Source: an uncultured Dorea sp. (GTDB taxonomy: Bacteria > Bacillota > Clostridia > Lachnospirales > Lachnospiraceae). From it: a stretch of DNA of 38,702 nucleotides. Made by a program: the position numbers and the translations under genes. The notes beneath the pieces were generated by a model. It made no database searches. It had not been told where the DNA came from and saw nothing but the letters and a program-made list of their open reading frames with translations. Of the stretch, positions 9,414 to 16,975 are shown in pieces (position 1 is the stretch's first letter; every line of letters begins with the position of its first letter). The stretch lies in contig CAJUAM010000030.1 of NCBI GenBank assembly GCA_910584615.1, positions 1 through 38,702 on the forward strand, read 5' to 3'.

Positions 9414-10953
9414 AGCTAAAATAATTTGGATCCGTATAACCGACTTTCTTTGCTATGATATAACTTTTTTCATTCGTCTCAATCAACAGACGTGAGGCCT
9501 GATCCATACGAAACTCTGTCAGATAACCAATAAATGAATTTCCTGTCTGTTTCTTAAATATTGTAGAAAAATAAGAATTAGACACTCCGAGGATCCGGCA
9601 GACAACGTCTAATGATAGCTCCTCGTCTCCATAATTACTATAAATATATTCCTTTGCCCGGGATACAAGCGATCTGGTAGACTGGCTCCGTACGCTGATA
9701 AGCTCTTCGCGGAAAGCAAGACTGATGTCAACAAGCCAGTCCTTTAACGCATCCGCCTCCATATCAAGCAGTCTGACGTACAATTGTTTTATGTCTCCCG
9801 CAAGAATATCCGGTGTAATATCCTGATTTTCTGAAAATCTACACAGCGCGCTTACCAATTCCATGATATCGATCTGATATTTTGCCAGAGAACTCTCTGT
9901 CCGGAAAGTATGGTTCACATACTTATTAACAGCTTCTATTACATCCTCTTTAGAACCAATCCGGATCATTTTAAAAAAACCGGATAACTTTGTGTCGTCT
10001 ATCATGCTTGTCCGGACATTTTCATGGGGAATGATCTCTTTCATATTGATTGCTCTGGAACAGCCGTAAATCACACGGTAGGATACCGCTTCCCTGGCAC
10101 CGCTGTAAGACTGGGATAATCCAAGGATATCTTCGCATACCTGACCGATGCCTATTGTAACGACAGCCCCGATGATATGGCGCGCGTACCTGCAGAATCT
10201 GTCACATTCGTCCGTCAGTTCAGAAATCTCATCTTCACTCTTAAGCTGAGCGATCAAAACCATATTTCCGAGATAAGGGAAACTTTTTGCCTGCCATTTC
10301 TCTCCTAACCTCTCTTCCGCCTGCTTCTGGACAGATGTATTTAAAAGCAGCGGATTCATATTTTCCGGAACATGGCTTGCAGACGTATGTATCACAAGGC
10401 AGCAGAATAAGGGCCTCTCAAACACGATCTGATAGTCTGTAAGATACCGCGAAAGATCATCCCCGCAAATCCTTCCTTCTATCAGCGAAGAGAAAAAGTT
10501 TACACGCAGAAGAGGGAGCGATTCCATATAATATTTCTGCAGTTCCTCTACATTCCGTCTCTCACTTATTTCCCGGTCCAGCTTTATCTTTAACTGCGCG
10601 AAAACATTGGTCAGCTCAACAGAATTCACCGGTTTCAGAATATATTCTTCTATTTCCAGATGAATTGCCTCCCTCGCATATTCAAACTCATCAAATCCTG
10701 TAAAAATAAGAATCTTGGTTGTCGGAAATTCTGATTTGATCTGATTGGACAATGCCATGCCATCCATATAAGGCATTTTAATATCTGTCATAACAACATC
10801 CGGCTGATATTCCTCTACCATTTCAAGTGCTTTCACACCATTGCACGCATACCCTATCACTGAATACCCAAGACCTTCCCAGTCAATTTTTTTCATGATA
10901 ATCTGTATTACTTCTTCTTCATCATCTACTAAAAGTACTGTATATGTATCCAT
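9343..10953 (-). CDS. YesN-type response regulator with AraC DNA-binding domain
   Basis: A 536-residue regulator. The N-terminal receiver domain has the acidic pair DD at 10-11, the phosphorylation site Asp57 in VVMTDIKMPYMDG, and the lysine in YILKPVNS. A long linker with no clear match follows. The C-terminal AraC/XylS double helix-turn-helix occupies about residues 430-530 (LSLDVVCRILGVSNSYFSTIFK and VGYTDPNYFSYVFKRQFGVSPS). The start has AAGAGG very close upstream. It has its own consensus promoter (10993-11021) after the mgl terminator. Likely targets are the mglB and GH125 promoters, both of which have good -10 but poor -35 boxes; this is inference. Confidence 0.93.
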   Translation of the reverse strand: MDTYTVLLVDDEEEVIQIIMKKIDWEGLGYSVIGYACNGVKALEMVEEYQPDVVMTDIKMPYMDGMALSNQIKSEFPTTKILIFTGFDEFEYAREAIHLEIEEYILKPVNSVELTNVFAQLKIKLDREISERRNVEELQKYYMESLPLLRVNFFSSLIEGRICGDDLSRYLTDYQIVFERPLFCCLVIHTSASHVPENMNPLLLNTSVQKQAEERLGEKWQAKSFPYLGNMVLIAQLKSEDEISELTDECDRFCRYARHIIGAVVTIGIGQVCEDILGLSQSYSGAREAVSYRVIYGCSRAINMKEIIPHENVRTSMIDDTKLSGFFKMIRIGSKEDVIEAVNKYVNHTFRTESSLAKYQIDIMELVSALCRFSENQDITPDILAGDIKQLYVRLLDMEADALKDWLVDISLAFREELISVRSQSTRSLVSRAKEYIYSNYGDEELSLDVVCRILGVSNSYFSTIFKKQTGNSFIGYLTEFRMDQASRLLIETNEKSYIIAKKVGYTDPNYFSYVFKRQFGVSPSRYRTEHKESEN

Positions 10954-10992
10954 GTCCTCTTCTTGGTACCCCCATCTTTCTTATCTATCATA

Positions 10993-11021
10993 ATTATAAC
11001 AAAGCCGTCCGCAAATGTAAA
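10993..11021 (-). promoter_or_regulatory. Promoter of the response regulator operon
   Basis: On the minus strand TTTACA (11016-11021), a 17-base spacer and a perfect TATAAT (10993-10998) lie about 40 bases upstream of the response regulator start and just after the mgl terminator. This is the expected position for a housekeeping sigma promoter driving the regulator, kinase and binding proteins. Confidence 0.6.
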
Positions 11022-11034
11022 TTAAGTACATAAA

Positions 11035-11059
11035 AAGAGCCAGAACTGGTCTGACTCTT
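11035..11059 (-). terminator. Intrinsic terminator of the mgl operon
   Basis: On the minus strand a ten-base stem (AAGAGTCAGA/TCTGGCTCTT, one G-U pair) with a five-base loop runs into TTTTTA. It lies about 20 bases after the MglC stop, separating mgl from the regulatory operon. Confidence 0.75.
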
Positions 11060-11080
11060 GTTTAAAATTACATATTTTTA

Positions 11081-12736
11081 TTATTTTTTCTGAACATATT
11101 TTAAGCAGTCAAGCGTTACTGCTACAAGAATTATGATTCCTGAAAATACAAACTGAAGGTTTGTGTCAATTCCCAGTATCGTCAATGAATAGGTTAAAGC
11201 AGTAAAAATAAATACACCAACCACAACCCCTGAAATCTTTCCGATACCGCCTGTAAAGGAAACGCCTCCTACTACACAGGCTGCAATCGCATCCATCTCC
11301 CAGCCCTGTCCATAAGCGGCAGAACCGGAACCAACCATACGGGCACATTCAAGCCATGATCCTATTCCATAAAGAACACCGGCCATAACAAAAGCACCTA
11401 CAGTTACGCCAAATACCGATATTCCCGAAACTGCCGCTGCCTCTGGATTTCCGCCGACAGCGTACAGATTCTTCCCAAACGTTGTTTTATTCCAGATAAA
11501 CCATACGATTACAATTACCGCAAATGCCCATAAGATGATTGTCGGGAAACCGTTAACCTTTGGAATGATCATATTTGGAATCGTCGGTTCAATCGCGCCG
11601 AAAGACACGCCTTTTGTCGCGTAAGTGACAATACCAAAGATTACAAGCATATTTGCCATCGTGGAAATGAATGGGTGCATTTTAAATTTCGCTGTAAAAA
11701 ATCCCGCGATCGTTGTAAAAAACGTACAGCAGACAATGCACACTACCAATGCCAGGATTACTCTTACTCCCAGCGACATCCCTGTAAAATCAAATTTATA
11801 TCCAAAAACAAGACCGGTATTGATTCCCTGATGCATGATTATCGTCGCGATCGTCATTCCCATACCGACCATACGGCCAATAGACAGATCCGTACCGGTA
11901 AGCAGTATCAGGCCGGCAACTCCAAGTGCCAGAAACATCCTCGGGGAAGCCTGCTGAAGAATATTCAGAACGTTATTATATGTAAGCAGAGGAGCATTTT
12001 TCACCATCGGGGTTATAATACACAGCATAATAAAAATCAATATGATCGCAATATACAGACCGTTCTGCAAAAGAAATGATCTTCTATTGAAAGTATATTT
12101 ATAATTCTCCCATTTTTGTACCCTTGTCTCCAACAATGTAAATTTCGACATACGAAGAAGATCTAACAAATGGTACTTATATGTATACGCATTATGTCTC
12201 CGGTCTTTTACCTGCTGCAGGTCTCTTTCTAACTCCATTTTTGCTTCAAACAAACGGTTTTTATAGACATAATTTTCCTCTTTGATCTCCTGATTATTGG
12301 AAATCCCCGAGAGTATCTGCTTATGCTCTTTTTCTAACTGTGCAAGTTTTTTCTGATAATCTTCTTTTACTGCTGTCTTTTCTAACTCACAGCTTTTCTT
12401 TACAGCCTGATAATAATCTTTCTCAAAGTGCTCCTTAAGATAATTTTCAGCCTCTGAAATCAAGCCTGCAATCTCAGTTTTATTCTTTCCTTCTACTGCC
12501 TGTGCCTTTTCAAGTTCAGTCCTGACACTGGCGATCTTTGATTCTTTTTCTTCTTTTGTAAGAGAACGATCTCTTTTTATTCCATCTATCTGGTTTTGAA
12601 GGGAGATAACTTTATCTGTCCCATCTGCCCTGAGACCGTCGATCTTTGTCTGAATTTTTCCTACATGCTCCTCAATCGGCCGGCGAAGCTGCATTTCCTG
12701 ATCTGCCGTAAGGATCTTTTCTTTTTCATTACTCAT
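11081..12736 (-). CDS. mglC: MglC-type sugar ABC permease with a long N-terminal coiled-coil-like extension
   Basis: A 551-residue protein. The C-terminal part, from about residue 222, is a BPD_transp_2 permease of the ribose/galactose class with about 8-10 membrane segments. It contains the family motif GTDLSIGRMVGMG and the loop region AVGGNPEAAAVSGI. The first 210 residues are strongly charged, rich in Lys, Glu and Gln, with heptad-like hydrophobic spacing and no membrane segment, so they should form a cytoplasmic coiled coil. Normal MglC proteins are about 330-350 residues and lack this. It starts 18 bases after mglA with AGGGAG upstream and ends at a terminator. It should form a transporter with the ATPase and binding protein upstream. 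The role of the extension is unknown. Confidence 0.9.
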   Translation of the reverse strand: MSNEKEKILTADQEMQLRRPIEEHVGKIQTKIDGLRADGTDKVISLQNQIDGIKRDRSLTKEEKESKIASVRTELEKAQAVEGKNKTEIAGLISEAENYLKEHFEKDYYQAVKKSCELEKTAVKEDYQKKLAQLEKEHKQILSGISNNQEIKEENYVYKNRLFEAKMELERDLQQVKDRRHNAYTYKYHLLDLLRMSKFTLLETRVQKWENYKYTFNRRSFLLQNGLYIAIILIFIMLCIITPMVKNAPLLTYNNVLNILQQASPRMFLALGVAGLILLTGTDLSIGRMVGMGMTIATIIMHQGINTGLVFGYKFDFTGMSLGVRVILALVVCIVCCTFFTTIAGFFTAKFKMHPFISTMANMLVIFGIVTYATKGVSFGAIEPTIPNMIIPKVNGFPTIILWAFAVIVIVWFIWNKTTFGKNLYAVGGNPEAAAVSGISVFGVTVGAFVMAGVLYGIGSWLECARMVGSGSAAYGQGWEMDAIAACVVGGVSFTGGIGKISGVVVGVFIFTALTYSLTILGIDTNLQFVFSGIIILVAVTLDCLKYVQKK

Positions 12737-12754
12737 ATCTATTCATCTCCCTTA

Positions 12755-14263
12755 CTATAGGTATTTTGCACTTAATCTCAGCAGTTCTTCCTGAGTTGTT
12801 TCCTTTGTGTTTACAATTCCGGACAAACGCCCATTGGACATAACGCCGATACGGTTTGTAATTCCGAGAATCTCCGGCATTTCAGAAGAAACAACAATCA
12901 CTGTTTTTCCCCGCTTTGCCATATTTATGATCAATTCATAAATTTCATATTTTGCCCCGACATCAATTCCTCTTGTGGGCTCATCCATCATAAATATCTG
13001 CGGACTGCGCTCCAGCCATTTTCCAAAAATCACTTTCTGTTGATTACCGCCGGAAAGACTTGAGATCATGTCTTCCGGACCCATACATTTTGTATGCATG
13101 ATCTTAATTTCTTTTGCGGTTGCGTTAACCATCTTTGCATCTGAAAGAGCCACCCCGGATTTATATTGCTGCAGATTCGCGATCGTAGTGTTAAAAGTAA
13201 GGTCTCCTTTCATAAAAAGCCCGTTTGCTTTACGCTCTTCAGTGATCATGGCAAATCCATGTTCCATAGCCTCTTTCGCGCTGCCAAAATTCATAAGGCG
13301 TCCATTAAAATATACATGCCCTGCCGCACGGGTACGCACTCCAAAAATTGTCTCTAAAAGTTCTGTACGTCCGGCACCTACCAGTCCGTATAAACCGAAT
13401 ATTTCTCCTTCTTTTACGTCAAAAGTAATATCCTGCAGATATGGTTCGAATTTTGTTGATAAATGCTGAACAGACAAAATCGTATCTTTCGGCACATTAT
13501 CCACCGGCGGAAAACGATTATCCAGAGAACGTCCAACCATAGCCGCGATCAGCTCGTTCATATCTGTATCTTCAGCATTTTTTGTCATTACCAGATTTCC
13601 GTCACGCAATACGGATATCTCATCACATATTTCAAATATTTCATCCATTTTATGGGAAATATAGATCAGTGAAATTCCCTGATCTTTTAACATCCTCATC
13701 ATTTCAAAAAGCTTATCTACTTCCTGAACTGTCAAAGAGGATGTTGGTTCATCCAGAACAATTACTTTAGAATTGTAAGAAATCGCCTTAGCAATCTCAC
13801 ACATCTGTCTCTGTGATACAGACATATGACGCATAGACTGTGTAAGGTTCACAGTCATCCCTAATTTTCTAAAAAGCTCTGAAGCCTCTTTTCTCATTCT
13901 GCCTTCATCTACAATACCCATGGAATTACGCGGGTAGCGTCCAAGAAACAAATTATCCACTACATTCCTGTCCAGGCACTGGTTCAGTTCCTGGTGAACC
14001 ATCGCGATCCCATTCTCAAGCGCATCTTTAGGTCCCGAAAAACTTACTTCTCTTCCTTCAAGGAAGATATTGCCTTCATCTTTCTGATATGTCCCAAACA
14101 GACATTTCATCATTGTTGACTTTCCGGCTCCATTTTCCCCCATAAGTCCCATAACTGTTCCACGTTTTACATCTAAATTAATATGGTCCAGAACCCGGTT
14201 CCTTCCAAATGACTTACTCATGCCATGTATAGATAAGACAGTATTTTCTTTCTTATCTGCCAT
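12755..14263 (-). CDS. mglA: MglA-type sugar ABC transporter ATPase (two ATPase domains)
   Basis: A double-cassette ATPase of about 502 residues, typical of ribose/galactose/xylose importers. The first cassette has Walker A GENGAGKST (42-50) and Walker B VIVLDEPTSSL, with the degenerate signature MSVSQRQMCEIAKA. The second has the usual altered Walker A (LVGAGRTELL), an intact signature SGGNQQKV and Walker B FMMDEPTRGID. The ATG at 14263 was chosen because CAGGAG lies about eight bases upstream; an upstream reading to 14287 lacks a site. It follows the binding protein after a hairpin and precedes the permease. The family name reflects best similarity; the sugar could be galactose, glucose or a mannoside. 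Confidence 0.93.
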   Translation of the reverse strand: MADKKENTVLSIHGMSKSFGRNRVLDHINLDVKRGTVMGLMGENGAGKSTMMKCLFGTYQKDEGNIFLEGREVSFSGPKDALENGIAMVHQELNQCLDRNVVDNLFLGRYPRNSMGIVDEGRMRKEASELFRKLGMTVNLTQSMRHMSVSQRQMCEIAKAISYNSKVIVLDEPTSSLTVQEVDKLFEMMRMLKDQGISLIYISHKMDEIFEICDEISVLRDGNLVMTKNAEDTDMNELIAAMVGRSLDNRFPPVDNVPKDTILSVQHLSTKFEPYLQDITFDVKEGEIFGLYGLVGAGRTELLETIFGVRTRAAGHVYFNGRLMNFGSAKEAMEHGFAMITEERKANGLFMKGDLTFNTTIANLQQYKSGVALSDAKMVNATAKEIKIMHTKCMGPEDMISSLSGGNQQKVIFGKWLERSPQIFMMDEPTRGIDVGAKYEIYELIINMAKRGKTVIVVSSEMPEILGITNRIGVMSNGRLSGIVNTKETTQEELLRLSAKYL

Positions 14264-14310
14264 TTTTCTTACTCCTGTATTTATCATTATTAATATGGTT
14301 TCTAAAAATT

Positions 14311-14336
14311 ATCAGGGAGAATTTCTTCTCCCTGAT
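14311..14336 (-). terminator. Intercistronic hairpin between mglB and mglA
   Basis: A perfect 11-base stem (ATCAGGGAGAA/TTCTCCCTGAT) with a four-base loop. On the minus strand it is followed by AATTTTTAG. In this position it probably works as a partial terminator or 3'-end stabiliser, so that binding protein mRNA exceeds ATPase and permease mRNA. A similar hairpin follows the mannan binding protein gene at 33281-33305. Confidence 0.65.
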
Positions 14337-14386
14337 TTCCATTCCCGCAAAGGAGTACTTTCGGACTTTCCGAGAGTGTCCTGAAA

Positions 14387-15688
14387 TTATTGGCTAAGCA
14401 GCGCTGTATAAGAAGCCGCATTATCTGTCTTAACCATATTGATTGCAAATGCGTCATACTGTCCCGGATTTCCAAGACGGTTTGTGATGTTGGACTCTGT
14501 CTGTCCGTCACCGCCGATATAATCTACTTCTAAGTTAAGAATATCATCATAGCTCTGAAGAAGCGGCTGATATGTTGAACTTAAGAAGTTATCGGACGCA
14601 TTGTAGATATTCAGCCATACTTTCTTAGTCGCATGTGAATCTCCGGAAAGCTGTGTGGATACAGGCTCATAAACCTTTGTAGAGTCTGTGAAATCCTGAT
14701 AGTTATCTGCTGTAACCGCAACGTTCAACGCATAGTAAGAACGCTCGTCTTCTTTGTATACGAATACGTCTTCTCCCAATACATTGCCAGCTTCGTCTGC
14801 TGTACCGATTCCTGTATCAACATCAACTCCGTCAAGAGCATTACGAAGAACACGAAGTGTCAGATATGCCTGTACGTCTGCATGCTGGCTGATCGTTCCG
14901 CCGTATCCTTCTGCAATAGCAGCTACTGCATCACTATTTGCATCGTATCCGAATGTAGGAACTTTGTTGTCTTTGGACCATGCGTTAAACATAGACATTC
15001 CCATTCCATCATTATTAGAAGCGATGATGTCAATGTCGTCTCCGAAAGAAGATGACCATGTACCAATTGCATTTCCTGCTGTTGCAGCATCCCATGTTGC
15101 TCCAGCTGAGTTTTTCATTTCCTGAGCTGCAAGTTCACGTACTACATATTTCTTACCGCCAACTTCAATGCTTCCATCCTGTACAGCTTTAGCAGATCCG
15201 TCTGTATTTGTTCCGATCGGCTCACTGTTGATCTCACCGTCTTTTTCAATACCAGTGCCAAGTGCCTTACGGACTCCTCTTGTACGGGCGATAGAGTCAT
15301 TATGTCCGATATCACCGATTGCCAGAACATAACCGATAACTCCGTCACCATTACGGTCAATACTGTCGATATTCTTTTCAATGTACTCTTTTACCATAGT
15401 TCCCTGTAATTCCGCGCCCTGATTTGCATCAAATCCTACATAATATGTATCGCCGTTAAAATTCAATGCTGTCATATCAAGCTCTCCGGTAGAACTGTTG
15501 GATGGCTGTCTGTTAAACCATACCAAAGGCTTGTCCTTATTAGCCTTTTCAGATGAAGAATCAGCGCTTTCTGAACCTTCTGTCTTTGCTGATGAATCCG
15601 AATCTCCTGATGAATCGCTGGATCCGCATGCTGCAAGTGACAGCCCCAGCATCATTGCCATTGTCAATGATAAAACTTTTCTTTTCAT
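14387..15688 (-). CDS. mglB: MglB-like sugar-binding lipoprotein, circularly permuted
   Basis: A 433-residue lipoprotein (lipobox LAAC, Cys21, followed by a Ser/Asp/Glu-rich tether). The mature domain opens at residue 53 with PLVWFNRQPS. That corresponds to VPIIFFNREP at residues 120-129 of the canonical relative at 5464-6501. It continues with YYVGFDANQGAELQG and a calcium-loop-like DRNGDGVIG (111-119). The piece that should come first appears last: VWLNIYNASDNFLSSTYQPL (357-376) and YDAFAINMVKTDNAASYTAL (411-430). These match residues 36-55 and 95-115 of the relative. The chain has therefore been permuted, with both lobes complete. A ribosome site (AGGGAGAG) supports the ATG at 15688. It is the first gene of the mgl operon. 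Confidence 0.88.
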   Translation of the reverse strand: MKRKVLSLTMAMMLGLSLAACGSSDSSGDSDSSAKTEGSESADSSSEKANKDKPLVWFNRQPSNSSTGELDMTALNFNGDTYYVGFDANQGAELQGTMVKEYIEKNIDSIDRNGDGVIGYVLAIGDIGHNDSIARTRGVRKALGTGIEKDGEINSEPIGTNTDGSAKAVQDGSIEVGGKKYVVRELAAQEMKNSAGATWDAATAGNAIGTWSSSFGDDIDIIASNNDGMGMSMFNAWSKDNKVPTFGYDANSDAVAAIAEGYGGTISQHADVQAYLTLRVLRNALDGVDVDTGIGTADEAGNVLGEDVFVYKEDERSYYALNVAVTADNYQDFTDSTKVYEPVSTQLSGDSHATKKVWLNIYNASDNFLSSTYQPLLQSYDDILNLEVDYIGGDGQTESNITNRLGNPGQYDAFAINMVKTDNAASYTALLSQ

Positions 15689-15743
15689 ATTTTTCTCTCC
15701 CTTTCTTTTCACATGCCGTCAGCATGTTTTTATTGACACTGAC

Positions 15744-15749
15744 AATATA
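15744..15749 (-). promoter_or_regulatory. Possible -10 element upstream of mglB
   Basis: TATATT on the minus strand, 56 bases before the mglB start, is the best -10 candidate in this 132-base gap. No convincing -35 is present, consistent with activation by a regulator. A small inverted repeat (ACATGC/GCATGT) lies just downstream at about 15711-15727. Confidence 0.25.
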
Positions 15750-15820
15750 TCTGAAAAATCAGCAAAAAAACATAGAATATTTTTAACTTTTCATTGAAAT
15801 TTTTAATCGAAAGAAATCAT

Positions 15821-16339
15821 TTATAACTTCTCATAGTGAACTAATTCACTCAGAGGAATACGCTGCGTAGCGTGGCGCTTCGGATCCGCAGGCTTCCCAT
15901 CTGCATACCCGATCGCTAAAATATTGATCGGCTCAAGGGTATCCGGAAGATTAAATTCCTGTCTGATAACATCAGGCTTAAAATAACATATCCATACAGA
16001 CCCTAACCCTAATTCAGTCGCCTCCATCATCATATGATCTGTCAGGATCGCCGCATCTATATCGACGGTCTTTTTGTTATCAAACGGACGGGTCCATGCT
16101 TTCGTATGCTCGGAGCAGACAATGACCGCCAGCGGCGCTCCAAAAATATTTGCCGCCTTTCCTATTTTTTTCAATCCCTCGTCCTCCTGCACAACAATAA
16201 GACGGACAGGCTGTAAATTCGCAGCCGTAGGCGCTGCATGAGCAGCTGATAAAATCTTGTTGATCTTTTGGGGTTCTACTTTTTCGCTCTTGTAATTACG
16301 TACAGAATACCGTGATTTGGCAATTTCTAAAAATTCCAT
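15821..16339 (-). CDS. Nitroreductase family protein
   Basis: A 172-residue FMN-dependent nitroreductase-fold protein. The N-terminus EIAKSRYSVRNYKSEKV has the conserved S-x-R-x-Y/F flavin-binding segment. AAHAAPTAANLQPVR is the second conserved block, and ELGLGSVWICYF is the third, near residues 110-122. The length is typical for the compact members. The physiological substrate is not predictable; such enzymes reduce nitroaromatics, quinones or flavin. It is transcribed divergently from an HxlR regulator, the usual pairing for redox-responsive control. A promoter with TTGTCA-N16-TATAAT lies at 16391-16418, and a palindrome just upstream of it probably binds the regulator. Confidence 0.88.
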   Translation of the reverse strand: MEFLEIAKSRYSVRNYKSEKVEPQKINKILSAAHAAPTAANLQPVRLIVVQEDEGLKKIGKAANIFGAPLAVIVCSEHTKAWTRPFDNKKTVDIDAAILTDHMMMEATELGLGSVWICYFKPDVIRQEFNLPDTLEPINILAIGYADGKPADPKRHATQRIPLSELVHYEKL

Positions 16340-16363
16340 AAATATTCCTCCTTGTTATAAAAC

Positions 16364-16418
16364 TTGAATTTCAGGTTTCCCTGTACTATAATTATATCGC
16401 AAACTGATGAAGTGACAA
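16364..16418. promoter_or_regulatory. Overlapping divergent promoters for nitroreductase and hxlR
   Basis: On the plus strand TTGAAT (16364-16369), 17 bases, then TATAAT (16387-16392) points to the regulator. On the minus strand TTGTCA (16413-16418), 16 bases, then TATAAT (16391-16396) points to the nitroreductase. The two -10 boxes overlap in the self-complementary core TATAATTATA, so the two promoters should compete for polymerase. Confidence 0.6.
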
Positions 16419-16423
16419 GAATG

Positions 16424-16454
16424 TACTTTTTAGGTATATACTATCTAAAAAGTA
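16424..16454. promoter_or_regulatory. Probable HxlR operator palindrome
   Basis: A perfect ten-base inverted repeat, TACTTTTTAG and CTAAAAAGTA, is separated by 11 bases. It lies immediately upstream of the nitroreductase -35 and downstream of the predicted regulator transcription start. Regulator binding could repress hxlR and switch the nitroreductase. Confidence 0.6.
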
Positions 16455-16470
16455 AGTTAGGAGATATTTT

Positions 16471-16812
16471 ATGAGTGTAAAATGTAAAAACAGTTATAAC
16501 TGTCCTGTAGAAGCTACGATAGATTTGATAGGCGGAAAATATAAATCCGTTATCTTGTGGCATCTCATGGGCAAAACATTACGATACAGTGAACTGCACA
16601 AACTGATTCCAAAAGCAACTGATAAAATGCTGGCAGCACAGTTAAGGGAGCTTGAAAAAGACGGACTCATCAATAGAAAAGTCTATCCTGTCGTTCCTCC
16701 CAAAACTGAGTATTCTTTAACAGACTTCGGTAATACTCTCGCCCCCATCTTAGAGACTATGTGTGATTGGGGCACTGCTTATTTAGATTACAGACATCAA
16801 CCCATTGAATAA
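16471..16812 (+). CDS. HxlR-family winged-helix regulator
   Basis: A 113-residue protein with the HxlR domain across its whole length. CPVEATIDLIGGKYKSVILW opens the fold; helix 3 and recognition are in LRYSELHKLIPKATDKMLAAQL; the wing is RKVYPVVPPKTEYSLTDFG. N-terminal cysteines at positions 5 and 11 (VKCKNSYNCPVE) are typical of redox-sensing members, where they can react with quinones or electrophiles. The start is supported by AGGAGA eight bases upstream. It is one of very few plus-strand genes in the window. Its 3' end overlaps the convergent small ORF 16757-16957 by 56 bases. Confidence 0.92.
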   Translation: MSVKCKNSYNCPVEATIDLIGGKYKSVILWHLMGKTLRYSELHKLIPKATDKMLAAQLRELEKDGLINRKVYPVVPPKTEYSLTDFGNTLAPILETMCDWGTAYLDYRHQPIE

Positions 16813-16957
16813 ACCCAGAGTATTCTTCCAATTCTTCGGGTGATAACTCAATTGCGCTATTGGAACTTCCGCAGGCAGGAAACACGGTGTCAAAACGTTT
16901 CAGGGAAATATCCAGATAGATTTCCACACCTTCATTTACAGCAAATTCAATAGACAT
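16757..16957 (-). CDS. Small protein of unknown function downstream of the retron RT
   Basis: A 66-residue ORF. I do not recognise a family. The first 55 residues look like ordinary soluble protein (SIEFAVNEGVEIYLDISL, then an acidic stretch ELSPEELEEYSGFIQWVDV). The last dozen (CNLNKQCPNHT) lie inside the reverse complement of the HxlR 3' end and may be read-through sequence from a truncated gene. A very good ribosome site, GAGGAGG, is six bases before the ATG, and the ATG is only 18 bases after the RT stop, so translation with the retron operon is plausible. Its base composition looks closer to the chromosomal neighbours than to the AT-rich retron genes. It may be a third retron gene or a truncated host gene. 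Confidence 0.5.
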   Translation of the reverse strand: MSIEFAVNEGVEIYLDISLKRFDTVFPACGSSNSAIELSPEELEEYSGFIQWVDVCNLNKQCPNHT

Positions 16958-16975
16958 ATGATCCTCCTCATTTAA

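Noticed and set aside
11675..12079. 134-residue plus-strand ORF inside mglC
   Set aside because: It is antisense to a clear permease gene, has a His/Lys/Gln-rich low-complexity translation and no ribosome site; a shadow frame.
14387..14623. Truncated second binding protein fused to MglB
   Set aside because: The C-terminal block has no second copy in the N-terminal part. Each block of the fold is present once, in rotated order, which fits permutation rather than fusion of a fragment.
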